Positions 1 through 8,407 of a stretch of 64,000 bases of DNA are shown piece after piece. The position numbers and the translations under genes were made by a program. Origin of the DNA: CBDCMJ01 sp965218875 (GTDB lineage Bacteria > Chloroflexota > Dehalococcoidia > Lucifugimonadales > UBA3495); assembly GCA_965218875.1 (NCBI GenBank), contig OZ244707.1, forward strand, positions 2,232,001 through 2,296,000, written 5' to 3'. Position 1 is the first letter of the stretch; each line of letters begins with the position of its first letter. The notes beneath the pieces are model-generated. The model saw only the letters and a program-made list of their open reading frames with translations. It did no database searches and was not told where the DNA came from.

Positions 1-567
1 TCCCGCATCTACGCTGTCGCCGCCGCGGCCTTCCGGCGGTCCCGCCCGCCTCGCTCCGGCGGGTGTGATGGACCGGAGTCAGGGGCCCCGATTGGCGGAA
101 ACACACGTCTGCTTGCCGAAATCCGGCAGACGGCCATTATACCCGGTTGGCCGGCCGCTGAGTGGACGCTTCAGGCGTTAGCGCCAGAGTCATTCTGTTG
201 TTAGAGAATGCCATTCCGAGCGCAGCGAGGAGTCTGAAGTGCCTCTGGTCAACTCACCTTAGCTCCTAATAGCGGCTTGAGATTCCTCCCCGTCTCGACG
301 GGTTCGGAATGATAGGGGAGCCGAGTCCGGAATTATCCGGGGGAGGCGGTTGATGTCTCCTTCCTGGGTAACAATTGAATGACCCTGACGTTAGTGCAAG
401 GCTTCCTGCCCCAACTTGGGCGACAGAGGGGCGATGCCTAGCCACAACCGAGGGGCCGGAGTAGGACTCGGCTCAAGCCCGGCCTGGGTGGGATGAAGGC
501 GTGGCAGTCCCTTCCTGCGTGGGGGGGGAGGCGGAGCACCAGGGCCGGGCTCGGAACCGTCAGTGGG
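1..567. other. Intergenic region at window start
   Basis: No gene on either strand can be supported here. The stretch holds a dispersed repeat (listed separately at 175-311) and a 7-bp inverted repeat, CGTCTGC at 106-112 with GCAGACG at 126-132, which may end transcription of a gene outside the window. I looked for a tmRNA gene because smpB is adjacent, but saw neither the usual tmRNA 5' motif nor a tag-peptide frame. A long open frame runs through 493-2388 on the plus strand, but it is antisense to smpB and ctpA and is not a gene. Confidence 0.5.
175..311 (-). repeat. Dispersed palindromic repeat, copy A
   Basis: Read on the minus strand, this begins with CATTCCGAACCCGTCG at position 311 and ends its core with GCGCTCGGAATG at 212, so the core of about 100 bp has inverted ends (CATTCCGA/TCGGAATG). 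Similarity to the second copy at 40055-40190 covers the core, including the internal block TTAGGAGC-AAGGTGAG, and continues past it through GGCATT..CTAAC to about 175. Inside lies a second inverted pair, GAGGAATC and a diverged GATTCCTC. No coding potential. It looks like a non-autonomous, MITE-like or REP-like intergenic repeat. Confidence 0.8.
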
Positions 568-1065
568 CTACTGCAGGGAGCGCATGGACCGCCGGGCGGC
601 CAGGTCCAGCTCCTTGTCGATGATCGCCCGCCGCTTGTCGTACTGGCGTTTGCCCCGGGCCAGGGCCAGCTCCACCTTGGCCACGTGGTTCTTGATGTAC
701 ATTCGCAAGGCGACTATGGTCAACCGCTTCTCGGCTACCTGTCCCGTCAACTCGGCGATTTCCTTCCGGTGCAGCAAAATCTTCCTTGGGCGTTTGGGCT
801 CGTGATTGTACTGGTTGGCGGGGTTGTAGGGAGCTATGTGAGCATTCATCAGCCAGAGTTCGCCGTCCAGGGGCCTGGCGTAAGCGTTTCTCAGGTCTAC
901 CTTGCCGGCCCGCACGGACTTGATTTCCGTGCCGGTGAGCACCAGGCCCCCCTCGTGCCGGTCCAGGATCTCGTAGTCGAAGAACGCCCGCCGGTTGGAA
1001 GCGACGGCTTGTTGGTTGGACTTGGAACCGGCGTCTTTGACGCCGGATGTTTTTTTCTTGGCCAT
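568..1065 (-). CDS. smpB: SsrA-binding protein SmpB
   Basis: SmpB binds tmRNA and delivers it to ribosomes stalled on truncated mRNAs (trans-translation, cytoplasm). The 165-residue product has the usual length plus a slightly long Lys-rich N-terminus. Family hallmarks are visible in order: NRRAFFDYEI, GTEIKSVRAGKVDLRNAYA, the HIAPY segment, RKILLHRKEI and the basic C-terminal tail KRQYDKRRAI that enters the mRNA channel. It starts 3 bases after the stop of the upstream ctpA-type gene, so the two are probably co-transcribed. No tmRNA gene was found beside it in this window. Confidence 0.97.
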   Translation of the reverse strand: MAKKKTSGVKDAGSKSNQQAVASNRRAFFDYEILDRHEGGLVLTGTEIKSVRAGKVDLRNAYARPLDGELWLMNAHIAPYNPANQYNHEPKRPRKILLHRKEIAELTGQVAEKRLTIVALRMYIKNHVAKVELALARGKRQYDKRRAIIDKELDLAARRSMRSLQ

Positions 1066-1068
1066 GGA

Positions 1069-2262
1069 CTAACGGCTCGAAGCTATCTGCTCTTGCAGGA
1101 TCTCCAGGGCCCGGTCGAACTGGACATCTTCAGTCTCGTCCTCCGACCCCTCCACCACCACGTCAGGCTCTATCCCCTCTCCTTCGATCTGAACGCCGTT
1201 GGGGGTGAACCACCTGGCAACGGTGAAATTGACCCCCGACCCGTCGCTGAGCGGCCACTGATTGTTGATACTGCCCTTACCGTAGGTGGTGGCGCCGACG
1301 ACCGGAGCGCGCCCCTGGTCGATTATAGCCCCGGCCAGCACCTCGCTGGCGCTGGCGCTAAACTCGTTTACCAGAACCACCATGGGAATATCAGTGGCCT
1401 TGCCTCCCCCCTTGACCTTCCAGTCCGTCCGCTCGCCATCGGCGTCGATCTGATACAGCACCAGGCCGTCGTCCAAGAACTGGCTGGTCACGGAGATAAC
1501 CGAGGAAAGGAGGCCGCCGGGGTTGTTTCTCAGGTCCAGGACCAGGCCCAAACCCCGCGACCGCTCGAACCTCTCGAAGGCCGCCTCTATCTCGGTGTTG
1601 GTGGTCCCGGAGAAGCTGAGCACCCGGAGATGACCGATGCCGCCCACTTGCATCAGCAGCCGGACGCTCTCCAACGGGATAACGCCGCGGACGATAGTGA
1701 TCTCCTCGGGCCGGCTTTCGTCGCGGTGCAAGACCAACAGGGTCACCGGCGTGCCCTTTTCTCCCCGGATGATCCTCACCGCGTCCAGCAGGCTTATGCC
1801 CTGGGTGTTTTCCCCCTCGATTTCAAGGATTACGTCGCCGGGGCGAATGCCGGCCATATCCGCCGGAGAGTCGGGTATGGGAGCGATGATGGTGACCCTC
1901 CCGTCGCGCATGCCCACCTCGGCCCCGATACCCTCGAAGAACCCCAGGATGTCCTGGGAATCGATGGAGTACTGCTCGGGGGTGAGATAGGCGGCATACG
2001 GATCATCCAACGCCCGCAACATGCCGCGGATGGCCCCGTCGCTGAGTTCATCGGCGTCCAGGTTGCCTCGGTCGACGTGCTCCCGCTGCAGCAACTGCCA
2101 TACCTCGGTCATGCGCTGGAATCCCTCGGGCAGACCTTCCACGGAAGGCGCCGGCTCCGGGACGGTGTCAGTTTCGCTCCTCCAGCAAGCGGCGGCAATC
2201 AGCAGGAAAACCGTCGCGATCAGGGCCAGGGGCAGGACCCAACGGACTCTGGTGCCGCTCAA
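1069..2262 (-). CDS. Carboxyl-terminal processing protease (S41, CtpA type)
   Basis: Membrane-anchored serine protease that trims or degrades exported proteins. The preferred start is a TTG at 2262, preceded by CAGGAG nine bases upstream; the frame stays open to a TTG at 2430, but that extension is Pro/Gly-rich and lacks a ribosome site. From the chosen start come one hydrophobic segment (residues ~8-27, ending in AAAC, possibly a lipobox), a PDZ domain (about 110-190) and the S41 core. The catalytic dyad fits Ser304 (in SASASEVLAG) and Lys329 (in TYGKGSI), the 25-residue spacing known for CtpA proteases. About 398 residues, normal for the family. Forms an operon with smpB. Confidence 0.93.
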   Translation of the reverse strand: MSGTRVRWVLPLALIATVFLLIAAACWRSETDTVPEPAPSVEGLPEGFQRMTEVWQLLQREHVDRGNLDADELSDGAIRGMLRALDDPYAAYLTPEQYSIDSQDILGFFEGIGAEVGMRDGRVTIIAPIPDSPADMAGIRPGDVILEIEGENTQGISLLDAVRIIRGEKGTPVTLLVLHRDESRPEEITIVRGVIPLESVRLLMQVGGIGHLRVLSFSGTTNTEIEAAFERFERSRGLGLVLDLRNNPGGLLSSVISVTSQFLDDGLVLYQIDADGERTDWKVKGGGKATDIPMVVLVNEFSASASEVLAGAIIDQGRAPVVGATTYGKGSINNQWPLSDGSGVNFTVARWFTPNGVQIEGEGIEPDVVVEGSEDETEDVQFDRALEILQEQIASSR

Positions 2263-2416
2263 GAGGCTGGACTCCTGACGGGGAGGATACCGGGAATGCC
2301 CGGCTGCCGGCGGTATGGACAGGCAGCCACCCAGCGCGATTTTAACATAGGCGGCCGGCGGCCCCGGTCGGGTCGAGGACGGAAGTAGGATCGGTCCGCG
2401 GCCTCCCCAGGGTCCT

Positions 2417-2659
2417 TCAATTGTCTCCAAATGTCAGTCCAAGGCCGCCACGGCGGGCGAGGTTGGCGGACTCCTGGCTAAGGCGGGTCAGCTCGTCGCG
2501 GAAGTGATGGTCTTCAAGCCAACGGCGTAAGGCACTCTCTCCGATGCCGGAAGTGCGGGTGGCTTGAGAGATGGTGGGGGAGGCGGCGATGATGGGCAGC
2601 GCTGCCTGCCGGTGAAAGGTGAGGTTAGATTTTTCGACTTCCCTCTCATTTTCGCTCAT
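2417..2659 (-). CDS. Small helix-turn-helix protein, probable fragment
   Basis: An 80-residue frame whose residues ~15-65 read as a helix-turn-helix of the kind found at the N-terminus of phage-related or transposon-related proteins (AALPIIAASPTISQATRTSG followed by ESALRRWLEDHHFRDEL). Full-length relatives as I recall them run on for another 60 or more residues after this segment; here the protein stops at GLTFGDN, so it is probably a truncated remnant. It begins MSENEREVEKS; no strong ribosome site is seen. It lies between the ctpA promoter side and the divergent synthase gene at 3009. Function unknown; family assignment is by appearance only. Confidence 0.5.
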   Translation of the reverse strand: MSENEREVEKSNLTFHRQAALPIIAASPTISQATRTSGIGESALRRWLEDHHFRDELTRLSQESANLARRGGLGLTFGDN

Positions 2660-2933
2660 TTCCTCCCATTCCGGCTCGCTGACCGGGTTGGAGGCAGATT
2701 CATGGGCCTGCGGGGCGGGTTGGATTTGGGTTGTGTCTCGGCAGGACGTTCCGGTCTGTCGTTTATCAGGTTAGGGGGGCGCATCCGGAGTTGGGAAGGG
2801 AGGGGTGTCAGTCGGGGTGGGGGCGAAAGATTCTTAGCCCCTACCGGCAGAAGGCGTAAGGGTATACCCATGCCGCTCACCATAGCACAGGGCAAGGCGG
2901 CGCAGAATGGGCTACTCGGCCTCCCGCGCGGCG

Positions 2934-2963
2934 TTGACATAGGGACGGGGCCGCTGCTACGAT
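2934..2963 (+). promoter_or_regulatory. Sigma-70-type promoter for the synthase-like gene
   Basis: TTGACA at 2934-2939 and TACGAT at 2958-2963 are separated by 18 bases. Transcription would begin near 2970, about 40 bases before the TTG start at 3009. The region 2660-2933 upstream has no supported gene. Confidence 0.6.
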
Positions 2964-3008
2964 TCGTGCCTGCCGGTAGACTATACGCCGTCTTGTAGAG
3001 GGTGCAGG

Positions 3009-4415
3009 TTGGCAGGAATCGCTGCCTACGGTGGCTATGTTCCCCGCTTTCGTCTAGGAGCGGCGACATCGGGTTGGAATTCGCCACAGGAAAGGGCCGT
3101 TGCCAACTTCGATGAAGACAGCGTGACCATGGCCGTCGCCGCGGGGTTGGACTGCCTCAACGGACAGGACCGCCAAGCCGTCGACGGTTTGATCTTCGCC
3201 ACCACAACCCCTCCCTACGCCGAGAAGCAATGCGCCGCCATCATCGCCGCGGCGCTGGACCTTCGCCGGGACATTTTCTCCGCCGACGTCACCGACGTGC
3301 TGCGCGCCGGGACCACCGGTCTGAAGTCGGCTCTCGACTCCGTGGCCGCGGGATCCGCCCGCAGCGTGCTGGTCATCGCCAGCGATAACCGCGTGGGAGC
3401 GCCCCGAGGCGAGGCCGAACGCAACCTGGGCGACGGAGCAGCGGCGTTGCTGGTGTCCGGGGAGGGCGTCATCGCCGACCTGGAAGGCTCTCTCTCCATA
3501 ACCGAGAACCTGATCGACTCCTGGCGTTCGGCAGGGGACCCCTTCGTGCGTTCCTGGGAGGAGCGGTTCGCCATGGAAGAGGGACTGGAGCGCATCCTTG
3601 GTGAAGCCATCTCCCGCTTCTTCCTGCAGCAGGGCATCGGGCCCGGGGACGTGAGCAAGGCCGCGGTGTACGCACCCAACGGACGCAGCCACGGTCAACT
3701 CACCCGGAAGGCCGGCTTCACGACCGAGCAGGTGCAGGACCCGTTGTTCGGCAGGCTGGGCAACACCGGCGCCGCCTTCCCTCTGCTGCTGCTGGTCACG
3801 GCCCTGGAATCGGCCGCGCCAGGGGAATTGCTGCTGACCGTCTCCTACGGGGACGGCAGCGACGTTCTGGGCTTCCGGAGCACTGGGTCCATTTCCCAGG
3901 TGACGCCCCGCCGGGGGGTGACCGGGTACCTGGATTCCAAGACACAGTTGGACAGCTATGAGACCTACGCCGGCTGGCGGGACCTATGGGCATCCGACAG
4001 CGCCTCCCGCAGGCCGGCCCCCAACCCGCCTTCGGTCACCGCGCTATGGCGGGAGACGGACAAGAACCTCAGGCTATACGGCGGCGCCTGCAACCGGTGC
4101 GGCTATGTTCAGTATCCCCGGCAGCGGGTGTGCGTGAACTGTCAGGCCAAGGACGATTCCACTCCGGTCCGGCTGAGCGACCGTGCCGGCTCCGTCTTTA
4201 CCTATTCCATGGACTACCTGGCGGCCGGCGCCGACACGCCACTGGTCATCGCCGTGGTGGACTTTGACGGCGGGGGGCGGATTCTGTGTATGCTCACCGA
4301 CCGGGAGCTGGACGAGGTAAGGGTGGGCCTGCCCGTGGAGATGAGCTTTCGCAAGCTCCGGGTGGTCAACGGCGTCCACAATTACTACTGGAAGGCGGTG
4401 CCCCGGCGTTGCTGA
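3009..4415 (+). CDS. HMG-CoA synthase-like protein fused to DUF35 (Zn ribbon/OB fold)
   Basis: 468 residues: a thiolase-fold, HMG-CoA-synthase-like part (1 to ~320), then a zinc ribbon with Cys361, Cys364, Cys375 and Cys378 and an OB fold (SVFTYSMDY onward) of the DUF35 type. In archaea, thiolase, HMG-CoA synthase and DUF35 form one complex that channels acetoacetyl-CoA; here the synthase and DUF35 are one chain and a thiolase follows at 4536. The synthase active site looks altered: the nucleophilic Cys position in DVTDVLRAGTTGL is Leu98, and the His of the usual FH-P motif reads Tyr (VYAPNG), while the Asn segment GNTGAA is kept. It may be a scaffold or bind acyl-CoA without condensation. 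Start TTG with GAGGG upstream. Confidence 0.85.
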   Translation: MAGIAAYGGYVPRFRLGAATSGWNSPQERAVANFDEDSVTMAVAAGLDCLNGQDRQAVDGLIFATTTPPYAEKQCAAIIAAALDLRRDIFSADVTDVLRAGTTGLKSALDSVAAGSARSVLVIASDNRVGAPRGEAERNLGDGAAALLVSGEGVIADLEGSLSITENLIDSWRSAGDPFVRSWEERFAMEEGLERILGEAISRFFLQQGIGPGDVSKAAVYAPNGRSHGQLTRKAGFTTEQVQDPLFGRLGNTGAAFPLLLLVTALESAAPGELLLTVSYGDGSDVLGFRSTGSISQVTPRRGVTGYLDSKTQLDSYETYAGWRDLWASDSASRRPAPNPPSVTALWRETDKNLRLYGGACNRCGYVQYPRQRVCVNCQAKDDSTPVRLSDRAGSVFTYSMDYLAAGADTPLVIAVVDFDGGGRILCMLTDRELDEVRVGLPVEMSFRKLRVVNGVHNYYWKAVPRRC

Positions 4416-4535
4416 TCGGACCACCTCACGGTCCCGGGCCGGGCGCGGCCCAGTAACGTCATCCCCGGCCGCGGTTGCGGCGGGTTCAAATCTGAATCGG
4501 CTCTGGTTCTACTCTACCTGTAACGGAGGCCCTCG

Positions 4536-5708
4536 ATGGCGGGCATCAAAGACCGGGTGGCCATAATCGGCATGGGGTGCACCAAGTTTGGGGAACGTTG
4601 GGATGCCAGTTCCGCCGACCTTATGGTGGAGGCGGCCCACGAGGCCTTCGCCGACGCCGGCGTCGAGGCCAAAGACATCCAAGCCGCTTGGCTGGGGACC
4701 GTTGGTTCTTTTCGCACCGGGCAGCCCCTTGCCGAGGCGTTGAAGCTGGACTACGTGCCCATAACCAGGGTTGAAAACGCCTGCGCCACCGCCACCGACG
4801 CTTTCCGCAACGCCTGCTACGCCGTGGCCGCCGGCGTATACGATATCGTGCTGGCTCTAGGGGTGGAGAAGCTGAAGGACTCGGGCTTCTCCGGCCTGGC
4901 TATTCCGGAGGCTCCGGGGTCCGACGTGACGCCGCCCACGCCCCCGCCGTCCCAGTTCGCCATGGCGGCGACCCGCTATTTTCACGAGTACGGCATTGTC
5001 TACGAAGACGGCAAGCGCACCTTGGCCCGGATCGCTAGCAAGAACCACCACAACGGGACCCTCAGTCCGAAGGCCCACTTTCAGCGTGAGGTCAGCACCG
5101 AGCAGGTGATGAACGCGCCGATGGTGGCCTGGCCCCTGGGGCTGTTCGATTGCTGCGGCGTCAGTGACGGGGCCGCCGCCGCGATAATCACCACGCCGGA
5201 AATAGCCCGCACCTTCCGGGACGACTACGTACTGGTAAAGGGCCTGGGACTGGCGGTGGGCGCTTTCGGCATTTTGCGGGACGACTGGGACTTCGTACAC
5301 TTCCCGGAGACCGTCCGGGCGGCCCAGGCGGCCTACCAGGAGGCCGGAATCAGCAACCCCAGGGAAGAGCTGGACCTGGCTATGGTTCACGACTGTTTCA
5401 CCATCACCGAGCTGATCATCTACGAAGACCTGGGATTCAGCCCCCGGGGCCGCGCCAGCGAAGACGTCGACGTAGGCGCCTTTTCCATGGAGGGCGAGTT
5501 GCCGGTGAACACCGACGGTGGACTGAAGTGCTTCGGACATCCCATCGGGGCCAGCGGCATCCGCATGATCTACGAAGTTTACAAACAGCTTCAGGAAAAT
5601 GCCGGGCCGCGGCAGGTAAGAAACCCCGCCTTGGGCCTCACTCACAACCTGGGAGGACGGCCGGGTTCCTTCACCTGCTCGGTGGCCATCTTCGGCGCTC
5701 GAGACTAA
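4536..5708 (+). CDS. Thiolase (SCP-x type acetyl-CoA acetyltransferase family)
   Basis: 390 residues, the usual size for SCP-x type thiolases, which condense or cleave acyl-CoA thioesters. The acylated nucleophile is Cys83 in VENACATATDAF; the HDCFTITE segment replaces the NEAF motif of classical thiolases, and GGLKCFGHPIGASG carries the active-site His. Unlike its neighbour at 3009, this protein keeps the catalytic residues that I can align, so it is likely the active partner, with the fusion protein as partner or scaffold. The ribosome site is weak (GGAGG lies just before the ATG in GTAACGGAGGCCCTCG). Gap to the upstream gene is 120 bases; an operon is likely. The acyl substrate cannot be told. 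Confidence 0.9.
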   Translation: MAGIKDRVAIIGMGCTKFGERWDASSADLMVEAAHEAFADAGVEAKDIQAAWLGTVGSFRTGQPLAEALKLDYVPITRVENACATATDAFRNACYAVAAGVYDIVLALGVEKLKDSGFSGLAIPEAPGSDVTPPTPPPSQFAMAATRYFHEYGIVYEDGKRTLARIASKNHHNGTLSPKAHFQREVSTEQVMNAPMVAWPLGLFDCCGVSDGAAAAIITTPEIARTFRDDYVLVKGLGLAVGAFGILRDDWDFVHFPETVRAAQAAYQEAGISNPREELDLAMVHDCFTITELIIYEDLGFSPRGRASEDVDVGAFSMEGELPVNTDGGLKCFGHPIGASGIRMIYEVYKQLQENAGPRQVRNPALGLTHNLGGRPGSFTCSVAIFGARD

Positions 5709-6034
5709 CCCGATAACCGGGGCAAGTAACCGGGGCAAGGCTTGCGTCCGGCTGCTCTCGTATTCTTGGCACTGAGAGACGTATCCCGGTCCTTCGGGAT
5801 AGGCCTCGTCCACGGTTCCGCCTCACCTGCTCGGCCGTCCCGCCGCGGCTTTCCCCTTCAGGCCCGTCTCCCCGATTACTCCCGCGCCTTGATCCGCTCT
5901 CAAAGACCGGTTGCCCACTGCCCGGCCGCCGGGGCGCCAGGCTCTCGCGTTGGCCGGTTACCGCTTTGGCACAGAGCTGAGGGGACGGAACTGAGAAGAC
6001 ATAAGATATTGGCTGAAACGTGTAAGGATATTGC
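5709..6034. other. Intergenic region with a stem-loop
   Basis: No gene seen. A perfect 7-bp inverted repeat (TATCCCG at 5782-5788, CGGGATA at 5795-5801, 6-base loop) sits 75 bases after the thiolase stop and may act as a terminator or RNA-stabilising hairpin, although no T-run follows. Open frames here have no start context or family likeness. Confidence 0.4.
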
Positions 6035-6064
6035 TTGAATAGGGCTCAACCCCGCTGCTATAAA
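6035..6064 (+). promoter_or_regulatory. Probable promoter of the minCDE operon
   Basis: TTGAAT at 6035-6040 and TATAAA at 6059-6064 with an 18-base spacer. The expected start of transcription (about 6071) falls on or just after the first possible minC start codon at 6070, so either the message is leaderless or translation begins at the TTG at 6106, which has GGAAGG in front. Confidence 0.55.
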
Positions 6065-6069
6065 CAAGA

Positions 6070-6924
6070 GTGACGCAAGGTGATATCCAGTGGGGAAGGT
6101 GCCGCTTGCCGCGAAAAGCCGGGGTGGTGCGAATTTCGGGGAGGGGCTCCAACGTCGATTTCACCATCGACGACTCCGTGCCCTTCGAGCAGGTCGCAGA
6201 GGGACTAAGGGAGTACCTGGTGGCCAATCGGGGCTTGTGGTCCAGCGGCACCGTCGGCGTTAACGCGGGCCGGCGGACACGTTCCCCGGACCAACTCAGC
6301 CGTATCCGGCACATCATCGAGTCCGGATCCGGGCTGACCGTGGGCCGGTTCTGGTGCTCCCCGGGCAAACTTAACGAGCCTGACCTGGGCCCGTCCGCCG
6401 GGGAGGATACTGGCGGCAATGGGGACGTCGAGGATCTCCGGGAAGACTGGGGATTGGCCCGGTTGACGGGGGTAGCGATGACGGACCGCCCGCCACGGTC
6501 CAGGGGCGCGAGACCTGCGGCGGCCAACTCCCGCAAGGGACTCCGGTCCGAAGCCCTGTTCGTCAAGACCACTTTCCGTTCCGGCGAGTCCATACGCCAT
6601 CCCGGCGACGTGGTGGTGCTGGCCGACGTCAACCCCGGAGCCGAAATATCGGCCGAGGGAGACATCGTGGTATTCGGCAGCCTTCGGGGTTTCGCCCACG
6701 CCGGCTCGGCCGGGGACACCAAGGCAGCCATCATTGCCCTGGAGTTGGACGCGCCGCGGCTCCAGATAGGCCCCTACACCGGGTTGGCGCCAAAGGTAAA
6801 TCAGGCATCCGAACCCATGCGGGCCGGCCCGACCATCGCCTACTTGCGCAAGCGCACCATCTGTACGGCGCCCTATGCGGGCCGGTTCGCGAGATACAGC
6901 AGAGGCATACCGTATGACGGGTAG
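6070..6924 (+). CDS. minC: Septum site-determining protein MinC
   Basis: MinC blocks FtsZ ring assembly away from midcell when recruited to the membrane by MinD. The C-terminal domain is clear: SGESIRHPGDVVVLADVNPG, AEISAEGDIVVFGSLRGFAH, HAGSAGD, then the beta-helix repeats ending IALELDAPRLQIG. The N-terminal domain (SNVDFTIDDSVPFEQVAEGL) is also recognisable. A linker of about 90 residues rich in Gly, Arg and Pro joins them, and the tail after LRIG-like residues is longer than usual. The listed start is GTG; a TTG at 6106 with GGAAGG upstream is an equally good choice given the promoter position. The end overlaps minD by 11 bases. Confidence 0.88.
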   Translation: MTQGDIQWGRCRLPRKAGVVRISGRGSNVDFTIDDSVPFEQVAEGLREYLVANRGLWSSGTVGVNAGRRTRSPDQLSRIRHIIESGSGLTVGRFWCSPGKLNEPDLGPSAGEDTGGNGDVEDLREDWGLARLTGVAMTDRPPRSRGARPAAANSRKGLRSEALFVKTTFRSGESIRHPGDVVVLADVNPGAEISAEGDIVVFGSLRGFAHAGSAGDTKAAIIALELDAPRLQIGPYTGLAPKVNQASEPMRAGPTIAYLRKRTICTAPYAGRFARYSRGIPYDG

Positions 6925-7732
6925 GACCATTGTCATCACCTCGGGCAAGGGCGGCGTGGGCAAGACCACCGCCACTGCCAACCTGGGCGTCGGACTGGCC
7001 ATGCGGGGTCATAAGGTGGTAGTCATCGATACCGATATTGGCCTGCGGAACCTCGACGTCGTCATGGGGCTGGAAAACCGCATCGTATACGACCTGGTCA
7101 ACGTCATCGAAGGCGATTGCAAGGTCCAACAGGCCATGATCCGGGACAAGAGCAACCACCAGCTTTCCTTGATACCGGCGGCCCAAACCCGGGACAAGAG
7201 CAGCATCGACCCGGAGCGCCTTCGTCAGTTGTGCGCCGGCCTGGAGCAGGATCATGACTACGTGCTGATGGACTGCCCCGCCGGGATCGAGCAGGGGTTT
7301 CACAACGCCGTTGCCGCCGCCAACGAGGCCATTATCGTGACCACCCCGGAGGTGTCCTCGGTGCGCGACGCCGACCGGGTGATCGGCCTGCTGGAAGCGT
7401 CGGACCTCCAGCGGCCGAAGCTCATCATCAACCGCGTTAACGCTGACATGGTAAAGCGCGGGGACATGATGGACCACAAGGACGTGGTGGACCTTCTGGC
7501 GGTGGAGATGTTGGGTCTGGTGCCCGCCGACGAGAGGACTATCACCGCGGCCAACCGGGGAGTCCCGGTGGTGCACGACAAGAAAGCGCCTTCCGGCGCG
7601 GCGTTTCTGAGAATCGCGGCCCGCATCGACGGAGATCAAGTCCCCATGGTGGGACTAGCGTCCAAGTCGGGCCTGTTCTCCCGGTTTAGGGGGCTCATAG
7701 GCATCAATGGAGGCGCCTACTCACATGCTTGA
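6914..7732 (+). CDS. minD: Septum site-determining ATPase MinD
   Basis: ParA-type ATPase that binds the membrane in the ATP form and recruits MinC; MinE releases it. The deviant Walker A box SGKGGVGKTT holds Lys12 and Lys17; IDTDIGLRNLD, the VLMDCPAG Walker B region and TTPEVSSVRDADR are all typical. The C-terminal amphipathic membrane helix is visible as LFSRFRGLIG. I placed the start at the ATG at 6914 rather than an upstream GTG/TTG, because the protein then begins MTGRTIVITSGKGG as in relatives. It overlaps minC (11 bases) and minE (8 bases), so translation is probably coupled. The roughly 272-residue length is normal. Confidence 0.96.
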   Translation: MTGRTIVITSGKGGVGKTTATANLGVGLAMRGHKVVVIDTDIGLRNLDVVMGLENRIVYDLVNVIEGDCKVQQAMIRDKSNHQLSLIPAAQTRDKSSIDPERLRQLCAGLEQDHDYVLMDCPAGIEQGFHNAVAAANEAIIVTTPEVSSVRDADRVIGLLEASDLQRPKLIINRVNADMVKRGDMMDHKDVVDLLAVEMLGLVPADERTITAANRGVPVVHDKKAPSGAAFLRIAARIDGDQVPMVGLASKSGLFSRFRGLIGINGGAYSHA

Positions 7733-8015
7733 GTTTCTGCTCCGGTTGCTTAAGCAACGAGGCCCCGACCAAGACCCGAACCACTCCAAGGACACGGCCC
7801 GCCGGCGCTTGCAACTGGTGCTGATGCACGACCGGCTGGACCTGGCCCCGGACAAGATGGAGGCCATGAAGCGGGAAATCTGGCAGGTGGTGTCCCGTTA
7901 CATGGTGGTGGAAGAAGACTTCCTCGAGTTCGAGGTCCGCCGGTGGGACGAGCTCATGGTGCTGGTGTCCAACATCCAGGTCAAAGAGTTGGACCGCCTG
8001 GCCCCCGTCGCCTGA
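7725..8015 (+). CDS. minE: Cell division topological specificity factor MinE
   Basis: MinE stimulates MinD ATPase at the membrane and keeps division at midcell. The start is the ATG at 7725: the product begins MLEFLLRLL, the amphipathic membrane-binding helix, followed by ARRRLQLVLMHDRLDLAP, the anti-MinCD region, and a C-terminal dimerisation domain. GGAGG lies 11 bases before the ATG; a further upstream ATG at 7707 would add six residues that spoil the helix. It overlaps the minD stop by 8 bases. 96 residues, slightly longer than the E. coli protein. Last gene of the min operon. Confidence 0.93.
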   Translation: MLEFLLRLLKQRGPDQDPNHSKDTARRRLQLVLMHDRLDLAPDKMEAMKREIWQVVSRYMVVEEDFLEFEVRRWDELMVLVSNIQVKELDRLAPVA

Positions 8016-8407
8016 CGCTCCCGGCCGCCTAACGTCGCTTCTCGCCGCCTCGCCATTGTCGGCCTTCGCTCACGTTGACCAAGGGCAACGTCAACAGGGC
8101 AACCACCTCACCTCGGCAGCATTATTCTTGAGTCGACGCGCCTGGTCAGTCTTGGCGGGGTAATGCCGGACCGCTCTCTCGTCGCTCCGAGGCGCGCCCG
8201 CGGAGACCGAACCGTTGTGGGTCGATTCGGGCTATTGCGAAGTTGACTATCCTCGTGTAAACTGCTAGGCACAATTAGCGTGACGCCCGCGTGTGGACCC
8301 TGGGCTTTCTCCATAAGGGCGTTCCTCATGAGAGCGTCTCCGGCTGGCCCCGGCTGGCGCTGATGCATACGACAGTCTGAGCGGCCAAATATATAGGAGG
8401 ATACGGC
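8016..8407. other. Intergenic region with possible promoter for the deacylase
   Basis: No gene seen in 390 bases. Two overlapping promoter-like pairs face right: TTGCGA (8235-8240) with TAAACT (8258-8263), and TTGACT (8243-8248) with TAGGCA (8266-8271), both spaced by 17 bases. Neither -10 box is good. An inverted repeat GTTGAC/GTCAAC near 8070-8095 follows the min operon and may be a weak terminator. Confidence 0.3.

Noticed and set aside
493..2388. Long plus-strand open frame (631 codons)
   Set aside because: It is antisense to smpB and to the S41 protease, both of which have clear family motifs; the frame is Pro/Gly/Asp-rich with no domain.
2656..3087. Minus-strand frame of 143 codons upstream of the HTH fragment
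   Set aside because: Pro/Arg-rich, overlaps the promoter and start of the synthase-like gene and has no homologue-like motif.
6731..7639. Minus-strand open frame (302 codons)
   Set aside because: Antisense to minD; no start context and no family motif.
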